Assembly: GCA_020796225.1 (NCBI GenBank)
Contig: CM036762.1
Location: forward strand, 17,531,286 to 17,595,285
Reading direction: 5' to 3'
Length of the DNA: 64,000 nucleotides
Source: Arion vulgaris
Taxonomy: Eukaryota > Mollusca > Gastropoda > Stylommatophora > Arionidae
Shown here: positions 50,206-60,432 of the stretch, one piece after another
Layout of the letters: each line of letters opens with the position of its first letter
Numbering within the stretch: position 1 is the first letter of the stretch
Notes under the pieces: model-generated
Seen by the model: only the letters and a program-made list of their open reading frames with translations
Databases searched by the model: none
Told to the model about the DNA's origin: nothing
Program-made: the position numbers and the translations under genes

Positions 50206-52111
50206 TATATATATATATGCTCTAATTTCACTTTGACATAGAAAATTGATATATATTTCTGTCATACATGGTCAATTTTCAAATGATTATATACATGAAA
50301 TAGAAAATTGTTTAAAAAATGGATCGTGTAAGATGGGCATAAGATGAATTGAAATGCAGAATTACAATTTTTATGATTATTTAATCGCAAAAATCAGGGA
50401 AAAAAGCTCCTCCCAAATGCCTCTGAACCCACTATTGCCCTCCTGGAAGGCTTCAGCGCCTACTTGGGGGTGGGGTGGGGCGTACCACCCACTTTGAGAA
50501 CCCATTATCTAAACGTTTCTGACCTGGCCACTTTATATTGATATCATTGATCTGTTTATGTAACAACTGATTATTTTCTGACATAAATCTATAACATATT
50601 ATTTGATTAGCACGTGAAGGAACACTTGCCAGTTGACATGAGATCTCGGTAAAGTTGCTGCACGGACACAACTTACAAAATTAATATTAACTCCCACCTA
50701 ATATTCTTCATTTAATAATATATTTACTATATATGCCATCTATTTAGTAGGAAATGCTAATAGTTGTACAGAAAGTACACATACCTTCTAGCAATACAAT
50801 GTATTAAACCAAAGCGACAAAAAACCACAAAGAAGTTAAAACCTTACCAACAGTAAACACATTTACGTATTTCACTATGAGTAAAATATTAACTACTGGG
50901 AACATCTTAGAACGTCACAGAATATAACCAATTTTAATTATTATAACATTGCATTCATGTTATCTACAACATGAGAGATATGATTCATTAATATATGTTG
51001 ATAATTAAGAAAACTAGAGTTTCTTAATTGTACATAACAATTGTAAGATGATAAAGTTAACACAAATTATTTCTACCACAACGTATTTATTCTTTAATGT
51101 TTTAATATACAAGTTAGTTTATATTTACATCTAATTTTCTTCACAAGTCATCAGGGAGTTATCATTGTTTTATATTTACTAAATGATTATAAATGAAAAT
51201 TAAATATGAATACTTTAAATTGTACATAACTTTCTTGCTACTTTTGTGAATACATGTTAATTAATAAGTGCACTTTGAGCAAACAATCGATGTTCGGAAA
51301 GTCGATTGTTACAGTTTGTGATCTTTAATTATTAAATACAGATACTTGTTGATTTCGTTGTCGTTAGTTGTCGTATCTGTTGAGAATAGTAGATAGTCAT
51401 TGGCAGATTTGGACCGATTTGATAGCAACAGAAATCATGATAGTACACAGTATAATAATTACCGTAATTAAATAAATATTATACACCATGTCTGTATAAA
51501 TAATTCATCTCAAAATGACTAGAAATAAATATATAATTATATTATCAATTATTGAGTTTTGCGTGGAAGGAGACCGTGCTCTAGGAGACTGAAATATTGA
51601 TTACAACTAGTTTGTTTAATTAGAAAACATGCCGTGTAGTTTTACCAATTACTGCATACAGTGATACGATAGTTTCAAAAACACAAGGACATTGACATAT
51701 GTTTCAGTACTTATTTTACATACAATTACATTTTGTAATTTGATATAAGATCCAACAACGACAAGTATATAGCAGGTAAGTATCAGTGATAAACATAACA
51801 ACAATTCAGTTACTACAACTGAGCAATATAACAAACACAATACAGTGAAACTGACACAAAATTAGTTGTTGAAAGATTGTTCATATTTTAGTAGATGGTC
51901 TGTCAATATTCTGTTGTGTTAATGTTTCAACTTATAACAACACAGTTTAGCAAGTGTTCAACGTTTTACAATATTTTAAAAAAGGTACTATGAATAATGT
52001 GTTTTGAACTTTGACTTCTCAACCATCATGATTGGCAATATGCTAATAGATAAATTTCGATTGTTTAGGTAACCTCTTCATCTCAACTGAAAAGTTATCA
52101 GTTGTGGTGAG

Positions 52112-52900
52112 ATGGAAGATATTAACAATGAACAGAATGTCATTGCTGCTAGCAATAACGTCAAGATGCAATCACTATTTATTGAACATGACGTCATGGT
52201 GTTTATTGACATTATTTTAGGCAATATTCTCCGCACTATCATTTCTGTTCTTTGTGTCGTCACTAACGTCGTAAACATGGCCATCTTGTCTAGACTTGGT
52301 CTTAAAGACAATGTGACTGTTGGACTCATTGCTCTAACATTTACCTCTCTTCTCTATTCAGCTACACAATTCGCAGGCAGTGTTTGTTACACAGTGGATA
52401 TCTTGTGTCCTAACAATCCTGTTGATGTTTCGTCTTTGAGTAATTACTATGTTGGCTGGACAGCCTCCACCATATACGTAATATACGGTTGGATCACTGC
52501 AATGTTAACAATGGAAGTATGTTTCTGTGTAGTTTTTCCATTTAAAGTCAAACTGATCTTCAGAAGATTACGCTGTGTCATCACCATAGTGACCATCTAC
52601 GGAGTACATATTTCACATCTATTATCTAGTTACATCTGTATAAACAGTAAGTGGACAAATATCATTTTATTTTATGTAAATGATATTTCACAAAACCTAG
52701 AAAATATTTCGAAAAACAAGTTCATCAAGAATTTTCACGAGCTTAACAAGCGCTGTACATAATAATACTAACGTTATTATATAGCTAATAGTGTTATCTT
52801 TATGTTGTCTATGCGACAGTTTCAGTATTTGTGTGTACATAAAACTTAGAAAGAACTACCGACTTATTCTCTTACAATTGTTATGTTGATGTCCATCAAA
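52112..52900 (+). pseudogene. Rhodopsin-like receptor B3, truncated after TM4
   Basis: The only B copy with the ancestral start intact: MEDINNEQNVIAASNNVKMQ, without the 4-base insertion of B1 and B2. The ORF of 216 residues holds TM1 (TNVVNMAILSRLGLKD), TM2 (LTFTSLLYS; Asp2.50 is Ser), TM3 (AMLTMEVCFCVVFPFKVK; EVC at residues 135-137 in place of DRY) and TM4. It ends at 52760-52762 after a stretch with no counterpart in B1 (KNKFIKNFHELNKRCT). TM5 and TM6 are missing. At about 52790-52890 a remnant of TM7 and the C-terminus is readable (LCCLCDSFSICVYIKLRKNY, then LILLQLLC and a stop). As it stands it would give a four-helix protein. It is the divergent partner of A3. Confidence 0.85.
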
Positions 52901-53039
52901 TATAAAATTAATAAAGCAAAAAATTTTGTGATAAAACATTGTCATCTTTGTGATATTATTATTTTTTCTCTGTTAAATTTCCAGATAAATATGATGTTGA
53001 ACATAAACTTCCTCAAAAGCATCCTGTTTTGAAACAAAA

Positions 53040-53666
53040 ATGCTTATCCATATTTATTTTCTTAATTGCCATCCTACTTATAGATTTCATATACCACAAT
53101 CTGGCATAGATCCAGTACAAAGTGTATCACAATCTGGCATAGATCCAGTACAAAGTGTATCAGAAATCGTTATTAGATTTCATATACCACAATCTGACAT
53201 AGATCCAGTACAAAGTGTATCAGAAATCGTTATTAGATTTCATATACCACAATCTGGCATAGATCCAGTACAAAGTGTATCACAATCTGGCATAGATCCA
53301 GTACAAAGTGTATCACAATCTGGCATAGATCCAGTACAAAGTGTACCACAATCTGGCATAGATCCAGTACAAAGTGTATCAGAAATCGTTATTAGATTTC
53401 ATATACCACAATCTGACATAGATCCAGTACAAAGTGTATCAGAAATCGTTATTAGATTTCATATACCACAATCTGACATAGATCCAGTACAAAGTGTATC
53501 AGAAATCGTTATTAGATTTCATATACCACAATCTGGCATAGATCTAGTACGAAGTGTATCAGAAATCGTTATTAACTTTAAGAATAGAACAACTGAATGG
53601 TTGTCTGCAGATATCAGACAAGAATTTCAAAATTTGCAGTGTCTGATAAGAACAACGTTAAAATAA
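53040..53666 (+). CDS. Hypothetical repeat protein ORF (208 residues)
   Basis: An open frame whose centre (about 53091-53570) is a tandem repeat of two nested unit lengths: 33 bp giving QSGIDPVQSVS and 60 bp giving QSGIDPVQSVSEIVIRFHIP, ten units in all. Both lengths are multiples of three, so the frame stays open. A non-repeat end follows (NFKNRTTEWLSADIRQEFQN and 13 residues more). I do not recognise it. There is no signal peptide or membrane segment. It has no counterpart beside the other receptor copies. It may be an exon of an unseen gene, but a minisatellite that happens to be open is the simpler reading. Confidence 0.3.
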   Translation: MLIHIYFLNCHPTYRFHIPQSGIDPVQSVSQSGIDPVQSVSEIVIRFHIPQSDIDPVQSVSEIVIRFHIPQSGIDPVQSVSQSGIDPVQSVSQSGIDPVQSVPQSGIDPVQSVSEIVIRFHIPQSDIDPVQSVSEIVIRFHIPQSDIDPVQSVSEIVIRFHIPQSGIDLVRSVSEIVINFKNRTTEWLSADIRQEFQNLQCLIRTTLK

Positions 53667-53974
53667 CTTGTTAGATAAAAATTGGAGAATGTATACAGTC
53701 ACAGACGATACATTAACAGGTCTTGTTTTTTATACCATCAGTTTGACAGCAGACACTGCACAATCCATTTCTGTGCGTGTCAATGTTTTACCAGACATGT
53801 GTGTACAAGTTTATCTAGAAAAATAAACAAGTTTCTGGTAAATATCAAGATTGTATTGTTATTAACAGTAAACTAGAGAGATGGTCATAATTGGAGAATC
53901 TACTGATACATTAGAAAGATACTGATCCTGCTACATCTCCAAACAGAAAGAGTATTAGTGATTTATTAGAAGAA

Positions 53975-54140
53975 TCATGTAGAACCATCTGGACTGGTCG
54001 CTCTCCCATTTTTCACAAGTGTTATTGCTTTACTAATGTCCTCCTTGCATATTTCTCTACGTTGATAACCAAGTCTACTTTTGCAGTCTGGGTCGTATGT
54101 GTTTGTAAGAGAATCAATGAACTGAGAAACATAACTTATG
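53975..54140 (-). pseudogene. LINE reverse transcriptase scrap
   Basis: On the minus strand the reading ICKEDISKAITLVKNGRATS followed by PDGST resembles the first conserved block of LINE reverse transcriptases (compare LAIKSLKRGKSPGCDDIPAE at 8770). Little else survives. Confidence 0.5.
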
Positions 54141-54489
54141 TGTTGCATGTTCAAAGACTTAGTTCCACTGATCAATGCAGGATAAACATTATTATTTAAG
54201 CAGGAAAGAAATATCAAATAGACAAACACAAAATAAGAAACAAACAGTTTTACACGTACAAAAACACAACTTGAATTATATTGCGATCAAATCAACTTCT
54301 TCATTGACGACATGACAACTGTGGACAACATCTTATGTAGATTTTTAAAAAAAACACACTTCTAATTCAATATTCTTTATCTAATAAACCTTGTGGCATG
54401 AAAATTGGTTTTGATAATTCTCACAATGACTTCTTGGAAACTTTACAAAATTATATATGTAAAACAAGAATAATGTAACAATATATATG

Positions 54490-55600
54490 GAATAATTGTT
54501 TGGGGTTAAAGGCGCCGGCACAACATCTCGCCAGGTCTAGTGAGCTGGCACTAATCAAGATCCTACCCCACTTGCACGTGGTAACCCTGGAAACAGATAG
54601 AGGATCCTGTCTGGCTAAACGGATAGGGATCGAGGGAGAGCTATTCTGGTAGAAGTAGTGGTGCAGACGCAGTTACGTTTGATACGATCGGCTCGCAACA
54701 CAGACGAGCAGAATCCCAGAGTGACTATTTCTGCATGTCTCTCCCGGCCGATGGGAAAAACTGAATAAATAAAAACGAATCGTAAGAATTGAAAAGGTAC
54801 GATTCGTCAGCAGGCACGTCTGCACGAAAAAATGGTCTCACCAAACTTGCCAGCTCGGCAAGAATCGTCGAAAAAGATGCATCGTGTCGTGACGACAAAG
54901 GGAAGATTGCAGTAAACTCCGTATCAGAGACCGAGCGCAGATACACTTATTGGGTAAGGTTGGCCGTGCGAAAATTCTAAAGTTGAGTTCTAGTGCCTAA
55001 CGAAACTGCTCTCCCTGGGACAACCGGGCAAGGTACCGTTACATTAACAACTAACATCCCTGGAAGTATTGGGGTGAGTGATGTTGGTGAGCGCAAATTT
55101 TTCAGTTGCACTGCTAGCGCCGATTGAAATGACCCTCTAAAATATATGTGCGCAGCCCCAGTCCAGTGTTTCCGGGGACAAGAGAAAATGCAGGGTAGAC
55201 ATTGGAAATTGCAAAGTGCCGACACGCGCCCCGAAACGGCTGAGTATATTCCTATTCTGGAAAAAACCCACAGTGGATAGAAAAGTAAGGCCGCTAATGT
55301 AAATGTTTACTGGTACAAACCCAAACATTGGAGATGGACATTACTTTTCAGACGCCGATCATCCTACTTGAGTAAGAAAACGTCCAAGTGGCAAGTCCAT
55401 CCGTCGCACAGTTCTTGGGAAAGCTGCTCTATTAAATAAAAAGAGTTGCAAGAAATCGGATGTTCCGCCCAAGACACCCATAGGCGCATAACTATCACAA
55501 CGCACAATCGCTCTTAAGCTCAGATAACATAGAAACCACAACGAGTGGTTTAATAAGTGGTCGATATGAAGCGCTCGCAGAAGAAGAAGAAGCAATAATT
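54490..55600 (+). mobile_element. Retroposon fragment with GAA-rich tail (first copy)
   Basis: About 1.1 kb of GC-richer DNA that begins GGCGCCGGCACAACATCTCG and ends CGCTCGCAGAAGAAGAAGAA. The GCAGAAGAAGAAG tail recurs at the end of the next element (56375-56395). No coding domain is readable. It resembles the 5' and 3' untranslated parts of a LINE joined with the middle lost, or a non-autonomous derivative. Confidence 0.5.
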
Positions 55601-55875
55601 GTTTTACCAAAATTTGTTGATTAAATTGAAACAGAAACATAAATAAGAAATTGAGACAACAAATGTCAGTCAAATATGTACTTTCTTTTTTTTTTTAATT
55701 GGTAAGTTGATTATTTTTAATTATATTTTTCACCTGCACAATTATTTTGTGCTGGAACCTCCTCTTGTCTTCCACCATTTACTTCTTTATAGAAATGTTG
55801 GAGAGGGGGAGGGATGGGGTTGGCGTAGTGATCTTGTGTGTGCATTAAGGCATTTTGTAAGCTGATATCGCCCAA

Positions 55876-56397
55876 GTGGTTACCGGGGCCCAAATTATGG
55901 TGTAAAGAATAGAACCACTGCTACCTGCCACGCATGTCGTGAAAGGCGACTAAGGAGGTTTGACTGAAATTGGATGCACGTGTCCGCTAGGGAATGCTAA
56001 CCCGAAACAAATGCTTGCAGAAAACGAATGCACCAGGCCATAAGGCGCATAACAGGGTGCAGCGACCCATCACAATTAGGAATGGGATAACGGATTCTAC
56101 GTTCGCCAATCTGTCTTGGAAATTTAGCCACGCAGTAAGAATGTCAGACCTACCATCACGAGTGTGGCCAAAACTTACTGCTGGAAGAGGTCAGCACAAA
56201 CGGGAAAGCAGAAATCATAAGAATTATATCCTATAGAACTGCCCTCAGTATGCAGACTTGAGAAGAAAGAGGTGGCCCATTTGCACTAGCGTCCAAGACA
56301 AACTGTATGGTGTGGCTGATAATCTGAGGCAGACAATGCTTTTATTAGAGAATCCGAAATCCCAATTTAGTGAGAACGCAGAAGAAGAAAAAGAAGT
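55876..56397 (+). mobile_element. Retroposon fragment with GAA-rich tail (second copy)
   Basis: It begins GTTACCGGGGCCCAAATTAT with TGTAAAGAATAGAACCACTG and CACGCATGTCGTGAAAGGCG, matching 18395-18480, and ends GAGAACGCAGAAGAAGAAAA. Together with the element at 54490 it defines a family with a fixed GCAGAAGAAGAA tail. No coding domain is seen. Confidence 0.55.
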
Positions 56398-56590
56398 AAG
56401 TTGATATTCATTTTCGTAAGGCTGTTCTTGATGCCGTTGCTCCACCTTTTGCGTGGTCTTCCTCTTGCTTTGTACTCAGTATACTTTTTATCCGTGGCTC
56501 TCTGTGGTAGGCGATACCAGGGCGTTCTTGTCAGTGTCCAAACCATTTAATCTGATGTTCTTTTATGAATTGCATGAAATAAGCTGGAAT
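56398..56590 (-). pseudogene. LINE C-terminal fragment
   Basis: Minus-strand pieces read KEHQIKWFGH and then YKARGRPRKRWSNGIKNSL, the conserved tail of a LINE reverse transcriptase. It starts exactly where the preceding retroposon tail ends, so one element inserted beside or into the other. Confidence 0.65.
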
Positions 56591-57305
56591 AAGCAATAAA
56601 AACAACATATTCTGATAACATTGATTAAAACATCGTGAAGGAAACACATTCATCGATCATCAGGTAATTTGATTTTATCTGTCCCAAAAGTTTTCTTCAT
56701 TAGAATTGTTATTGTTTTAGATAATAAAAACGTGTTCATGTTTTGCGTTGTTGCTAATGAGATACAGGTAACAGATATATCAGTAGATCTTGACCACTGT
56801 TACACCGTGACTGTCTGTGTGTGCCTTAAATAATGCAATGTCTCCGAAATACAATCAATGCCTCCATAATACAGTCAATGTATCAGAAATACAGTTAGTG
56901 TCTCTGAAATAAATAATACTGACTATATATGAAGATAGATAATCATTATGCGCAGATTTCTGACGACTGACACCCACTCGTAAAGATGCAACTATTTAGG
57001 ATGTGAGCATCCTCTTGTTTTGAACATTTGAAGTCATGCCTAGAGTATATTAGAACTGTTCATGGGAAGCATGAAATCTGGTGGCGGGGAATAATTACAG
57101 TGAACCTTACATTGGTTGTTTGCTCATTAAGCAACATAGAGGACTTCCTAATACTAGAGTATAATTCTGAGTCCCTGTCCGGGGTGGGTATAAAATCCAC
57201 AGACACCAAAATCCAGAGCTCTTCAAATCTAAGTATAACACACATTCTGCATGATATTAGGCATACATACAAGATCCCAAGCGTTGTCAGACCATTGGAT
57301 ACTTC
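56591..57305. other. Spacer without a gene
   Basis: Unremarkable AT-rich sequence with a short near-repeat (ACAGTCAATGT-like words at about 56850-56905). The ORF pair at 57028-57372 shows no domain and overlaps the start of a minisatellite. Confidence 0.4.
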
Positions 57306-57655
57306 AGTCATGTTTATTGAACTAGTCATTGAATCTGTCATGTTTATTGAATACTTAAGTCATGTTTATTGAATACTTAAGTCATGTTTATTGAATACTT
57401 AAGTCATGTTTATTGAATACTTAAGTCATGTTTATTGAATACTTAAGTTATGGTTAATGAATACTTAAGTTATGGTTATTGAATACTTAAGTCATGTTTA
57501 TTGAATACTTAGTTAGATGATAGTTGTATTGAATACTTAAGTTATGTTTATTGAATACTTAAGTTATGTTATTGAATACTTAAGTTATGGTTATTGAATA
57601 CTTAAGTTATGGTTAATGAATACTTAAGTTATGGTTAATGAATACTTAGTTATGA
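57306..57655. repeat. Minisatellite, 22-bp unit, about 15 copies
   Basis: The unit is TCATGTTTATTGAATACTTAAG, with a later version TTATGGTTAATGAATACTTA. The versions come in short runs. One irregular unit with TTAGATGATAG lies at about 57512. Confidence 0.9.
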
Positions 57656-57729
57656 ACATTGTTATTGATTTCGAAACCATTTTAGCATGTAGTAAGAATG
57701 GATAGAAATGCCAACAAAAATCAATACAT

Positions 57730-58186
57730 CATTTTTAGTATGTGTCAGACGTGATACCGAATGCAGACAAGGAAACCCCAGTGGTCGTGGAGGCAGCAGC
57801 TCGAGCGTTAGTTTCTAAGAAAACGTCTGAAGACGATGTAATCATTTACACACATGGATCAGTGGTTTGACACGTGCGGAGGTCAAGGATTGTAACTGCA
57901 CAAGTCAGAAGGAATGTTGTGAAGGCAGACGGTGATGGTTTTGCTGTGACTACAAGCTGTATCACTATAAACATCATAGCAGTAACTAAAGCCATGGTCT
58001 GGCTGGAGTCACATGTTTATCCATACATGTTTTCCCAGTGAGTCAGTAAGGATATCCAGAAAGATTGAAAAAGACCGGGCTCTAAGACAATGGTTGGAGT
58101 CGCTGAAGAGGTATAGACTGAGTAAAATAAGGTATTTTGTGCCAGAGTATGACAGTGTAAGTGGAAATGAACGCGCCGATAGTTTG
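57730..58186 (+). pseudogene. RNase H domain fragment of a LINE
   Basis: Pieces in shifting frames read DDVIIYTHGS (normally YTDGS), then DGDGFAVTTS and VTKAMVWLESHVY, then SVRISRKIEKD and SKIRYFVPEYDSVSGNERAD. The last corresponds to the WIPGHxGxxGNExAD motif with the final catalytic Asp, the His being lost (EYDSV). This is an RNase H domain as found in I, R1 or Jockey-group LINEs, different from the RTE-like element at 6980. It ends at the point where the A4 3' flank begins (TTTGTGTCAAGTTTGA, shared with A1 and A2). Confidence 0.75.
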
Positions 58187-58281
58187 TGTCAAGTTTGATT
58201 ATTATCACTATAAATCTTTTCAGACATAAATATCGATCGTGCCCTGGTGACATATGATCGTCTTTTGTCCACAAATTTTGT

Positions 58282-59367
58282 TTAAAAATGAGTTAACATA
58301 TATTTAAACTTTGTATTTAACTTAACATACACTAGAAAATTTATAGAACAGCCAAGGGAAGTAAACGCATACGCGAAAGCCCAAAGTGTTGTGCTTAGGT
58401 TTTCTTGATTTCTTGAGCTTGTTCCTGGAATGGCATAATACAAAGTTAGTGACATTAACTTTGGTATGTTACTTAATGTAAGTGTTAAAGACAGATAGAA
58501 GACAATTTTTACAAGTCGTCTCTCACTATTGGATAATGTCGACTCCTCCTTGGTGCTTGGAGATATATGTGTTTCAGAATCACTTCGAGGCTGAACAATT
58601 GAAGAAGTGTGTCGAATTCTTGAGGAAACTTGCAGTGAATGCCCCATCCACACTGCAGACACAATAATAACAGCTTGAGATATACCCCACATAACTATTC
58701 CGAATGCTGTATCAAGTATTAGTTCGTATAACGCAAGTTCTTCAACAATGAATACCGTCCATACATGTTCTGATGTCTCATTCAACGATGTATTTCTACT
58801 AAACAGCACAACTTCTCTACTTTGAGATTTATTGGTAACTAAAACAGGTAGGTGAATAACAATATATATAAAGTAGATTGTAAGTATGCAGATAATACAT
58901 CGGGATCTTGTGAAGATATGTTTCACTTTAAATGGAAAAACCACACAGAAACACCTTTCGGTTGATATCATGGCAGTGATCCAACAAGAAACTCCGTAGA
59001 TTGCGGTATAAGACCACGCGAAAACAACATGACCCAAATACTTGGCATCAACAGGATTGGTTGGGTACAAGAGTTCTGTTACAAAACAGATACAGGTCGC
59101 TAGTTGCAGGCTTGTAACAAGGTAATCAGTAAATGATAGAGCAAAGAGTCCTATACTCATGCTGTCTTTGAGACCAAGTTTGAAGAAGACGAACATGTTC
59201 AGGAGATTAGTGACAATACCACAAACGGAAATGATAGTTGGAAAGATAATGTTTATAACGATGTGGATGTATACCATGACGTCATCGCTAATAATTTGTG
59301 ACGACTTGTGTACGCTTTCAGTCGTAGGACCTTGGTGATGTCTGACCAGCACATCAGCATCAGACAT
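58282..59367 (-). CDS. Rhodopsin-like receptor A4, chemosensory-receptor type
   Basis: An intact single-exon ORF of 361 residues, starting MSDADVLVRHHQG. It is collinear with A1 and A3: TNLLNMFVFFKLGLKD in TM1, LSFTDYLVT in TM2, STERCFCVVFPFKVK after TM3, LSNIPKL in TM6, INFLVYVKLNTKF at the end of TM7. The C-terminus is three residues shorter (MLTHF). Two sequons lie in the second extracellular loop (NTS, NET) and no Cys lies there. In TM5 and the second loop it resembles A3 more than A1 (both share VWGISQA-like MWGISQA and MGHSLQ/MGYSLQ), so A3 and A4 form a pair. Its immediate upstream region is replaced from 93 bp outward by a 48-bp minisatellite. It has no B partner in the window. Confidence 0.9.
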   Translation of the reverse strand: MSDADVLVRHHQGPTTESVHKSSQIISDDVMVYIHIVINIIFPTIISVCGIVTNLLNMFVFFKLGLKDSMSIGLFALSFTDYLVTSLQLATCICFVTELLYPTNPVDAKYLGHVVFAWSYTAIYGVSCWITAMISTERCFCVVFPFKVKHIFTRSRCIICILTIYFIYIVIHLPVLVTNKSQSREVVLFSRNTSLNETSEHVWTVFIVEELALYELILDTAFGIVMWGISQAVIIVSAVWMGHSLQVSSRIRHTSSIVQPRSDSETHISPSTKEESTLSNSERRLVKIVFYLSLTLTLSNIPKLMSLTLYYAIPGTSSRNQENLSTTLWAFAYAFTSLGCSINFLVYVKLNTKFKYMLTHF

Positions 59368-59459
59368 TGTGTGTATTGAAAATAGTCAGCAGTTGTTAGA
59401 ACAAATTAATGGCTCTTGTTGTCATTTTATATTGGTAGTGAAACGTGTTTTCTAACTAG

Positions 59460-60432
59460 CAACGTACCGGTGTAACATCACTGATAAAGTATAAGTTTTC
59501 TATCTAACAACGTAACAGTGTAACATCACTGATAAAGTAGAAGTTTCTATCTAACAACGTAACAGTGTAACATCACTGATAAAGTATAAGTTTTCTATCT
59601 AACAACGTAACAGTGTAACATCACTGATAAAGTATAAGTTTTCTATCTAACAACGTAACAGTGTAACATCACTGATAAAGTATAAGTTTTCTATCTAACA
59701 ACGTAACAGTGTAACATCACTGATAAAGTATGTGTTTTCTATCTAACAACGTAACGATGTAACATCACTGATAAAGTATGTGTTTTATATCCAACAACGT
59801 AACGATGTAACATCACTGATAAAGTATAAGTTTTCTATCTAACAACGTAACGATGTAACATCACTGATAAAGTATAAGTTTTCTATCTAACAACGTAACG
59901 ATGTAACATCACTGATAAAGTATAAGTTTTCTATCTAACAACGAACATGTACATCACTGTAAGATGTTTTCTGTAAAACGTAAGATGTAACATCACTGAT
60001 AAAGTATAAGTTTTCTATCTAACAACGTAACAGTGTAACATCACTGATAAAGTATAAGTTTTCTATCTAACAACGTAACAGTGTAACATCACTGATAAAG
60101 TATAAGTTTTCTATCTAACAACGTAACAGTGTAACATCACTGATAAAGTATAAGTTTTCTATCTAACAACGTAACAGTGTAACATCACTGATAAAGTATA
60201 AGTTTTCTATCTAACAACGTAACAGTGTAACATCACTGATAAAGTATGTGTTTTCTATGTAACAACGTAACGATGTAACATCACTGATAAAGTATGTGTT
60301 TTATATCTAACAACGTAACGATGTAACATCACTGATAAAGTATAAGTTTTCTATCTAACAACGTAACGATGTAACATCACTGATAAAGTATAAGTTTTCT
60401 TCAGCAACGTAACAGTGTAACATCACTGATAA
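59460..60432. repeat. Minisatellite, 48-bp unit, about 20 copies, upstream of A4
   Basis: The unit is GTAACATCACTGATAAAGTA followed by TAAGTTTTCTATCTAACAAC and GTAACAGT. Versions differ at CAGTGTAAC or CGATGTAAC and at TATAAG or TATGTG. The first unit reads CAACGTACCGGTGTAACATC, which matches CAACCTCCCGGTGTAACATC at the same distance upstream of A1 and A2. The variant order recurs about 515 bp apart (TATGTG units at about 59726 and 60241), showing an internal block duplication. One unit at about 59940-59990 is rearranged. Confidence 0.93.

Larger units (their letters stand above)
47640..51890. repeat. Third, more diverged receptor block (A3 side)
   Basis: The non-coding DNA around A3 matches blocks 1 and 2: 47640-47970 against about 1515-2000 and 50500-51890 against 3710-6180. 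51000-51240 is nearly identical to 5265-5530, including TCTTCACAAGTCATCAGGGA, while other parts are clearly older. The block then continues into B3, giving an intact A(-)/B(+) arrangement. 49140-49985 and 50206-50500 do not match blocks 1 and 2 and contain inserted repeats. Confidence 0.75.

Noticed and set aside
54725..55673. Several ORFs of 60-104 residues on both strands
   Set aside because: They fall within the retroposon fragment at 54490-55600 or its edge, overlap one another on opposite strands and show no domain.
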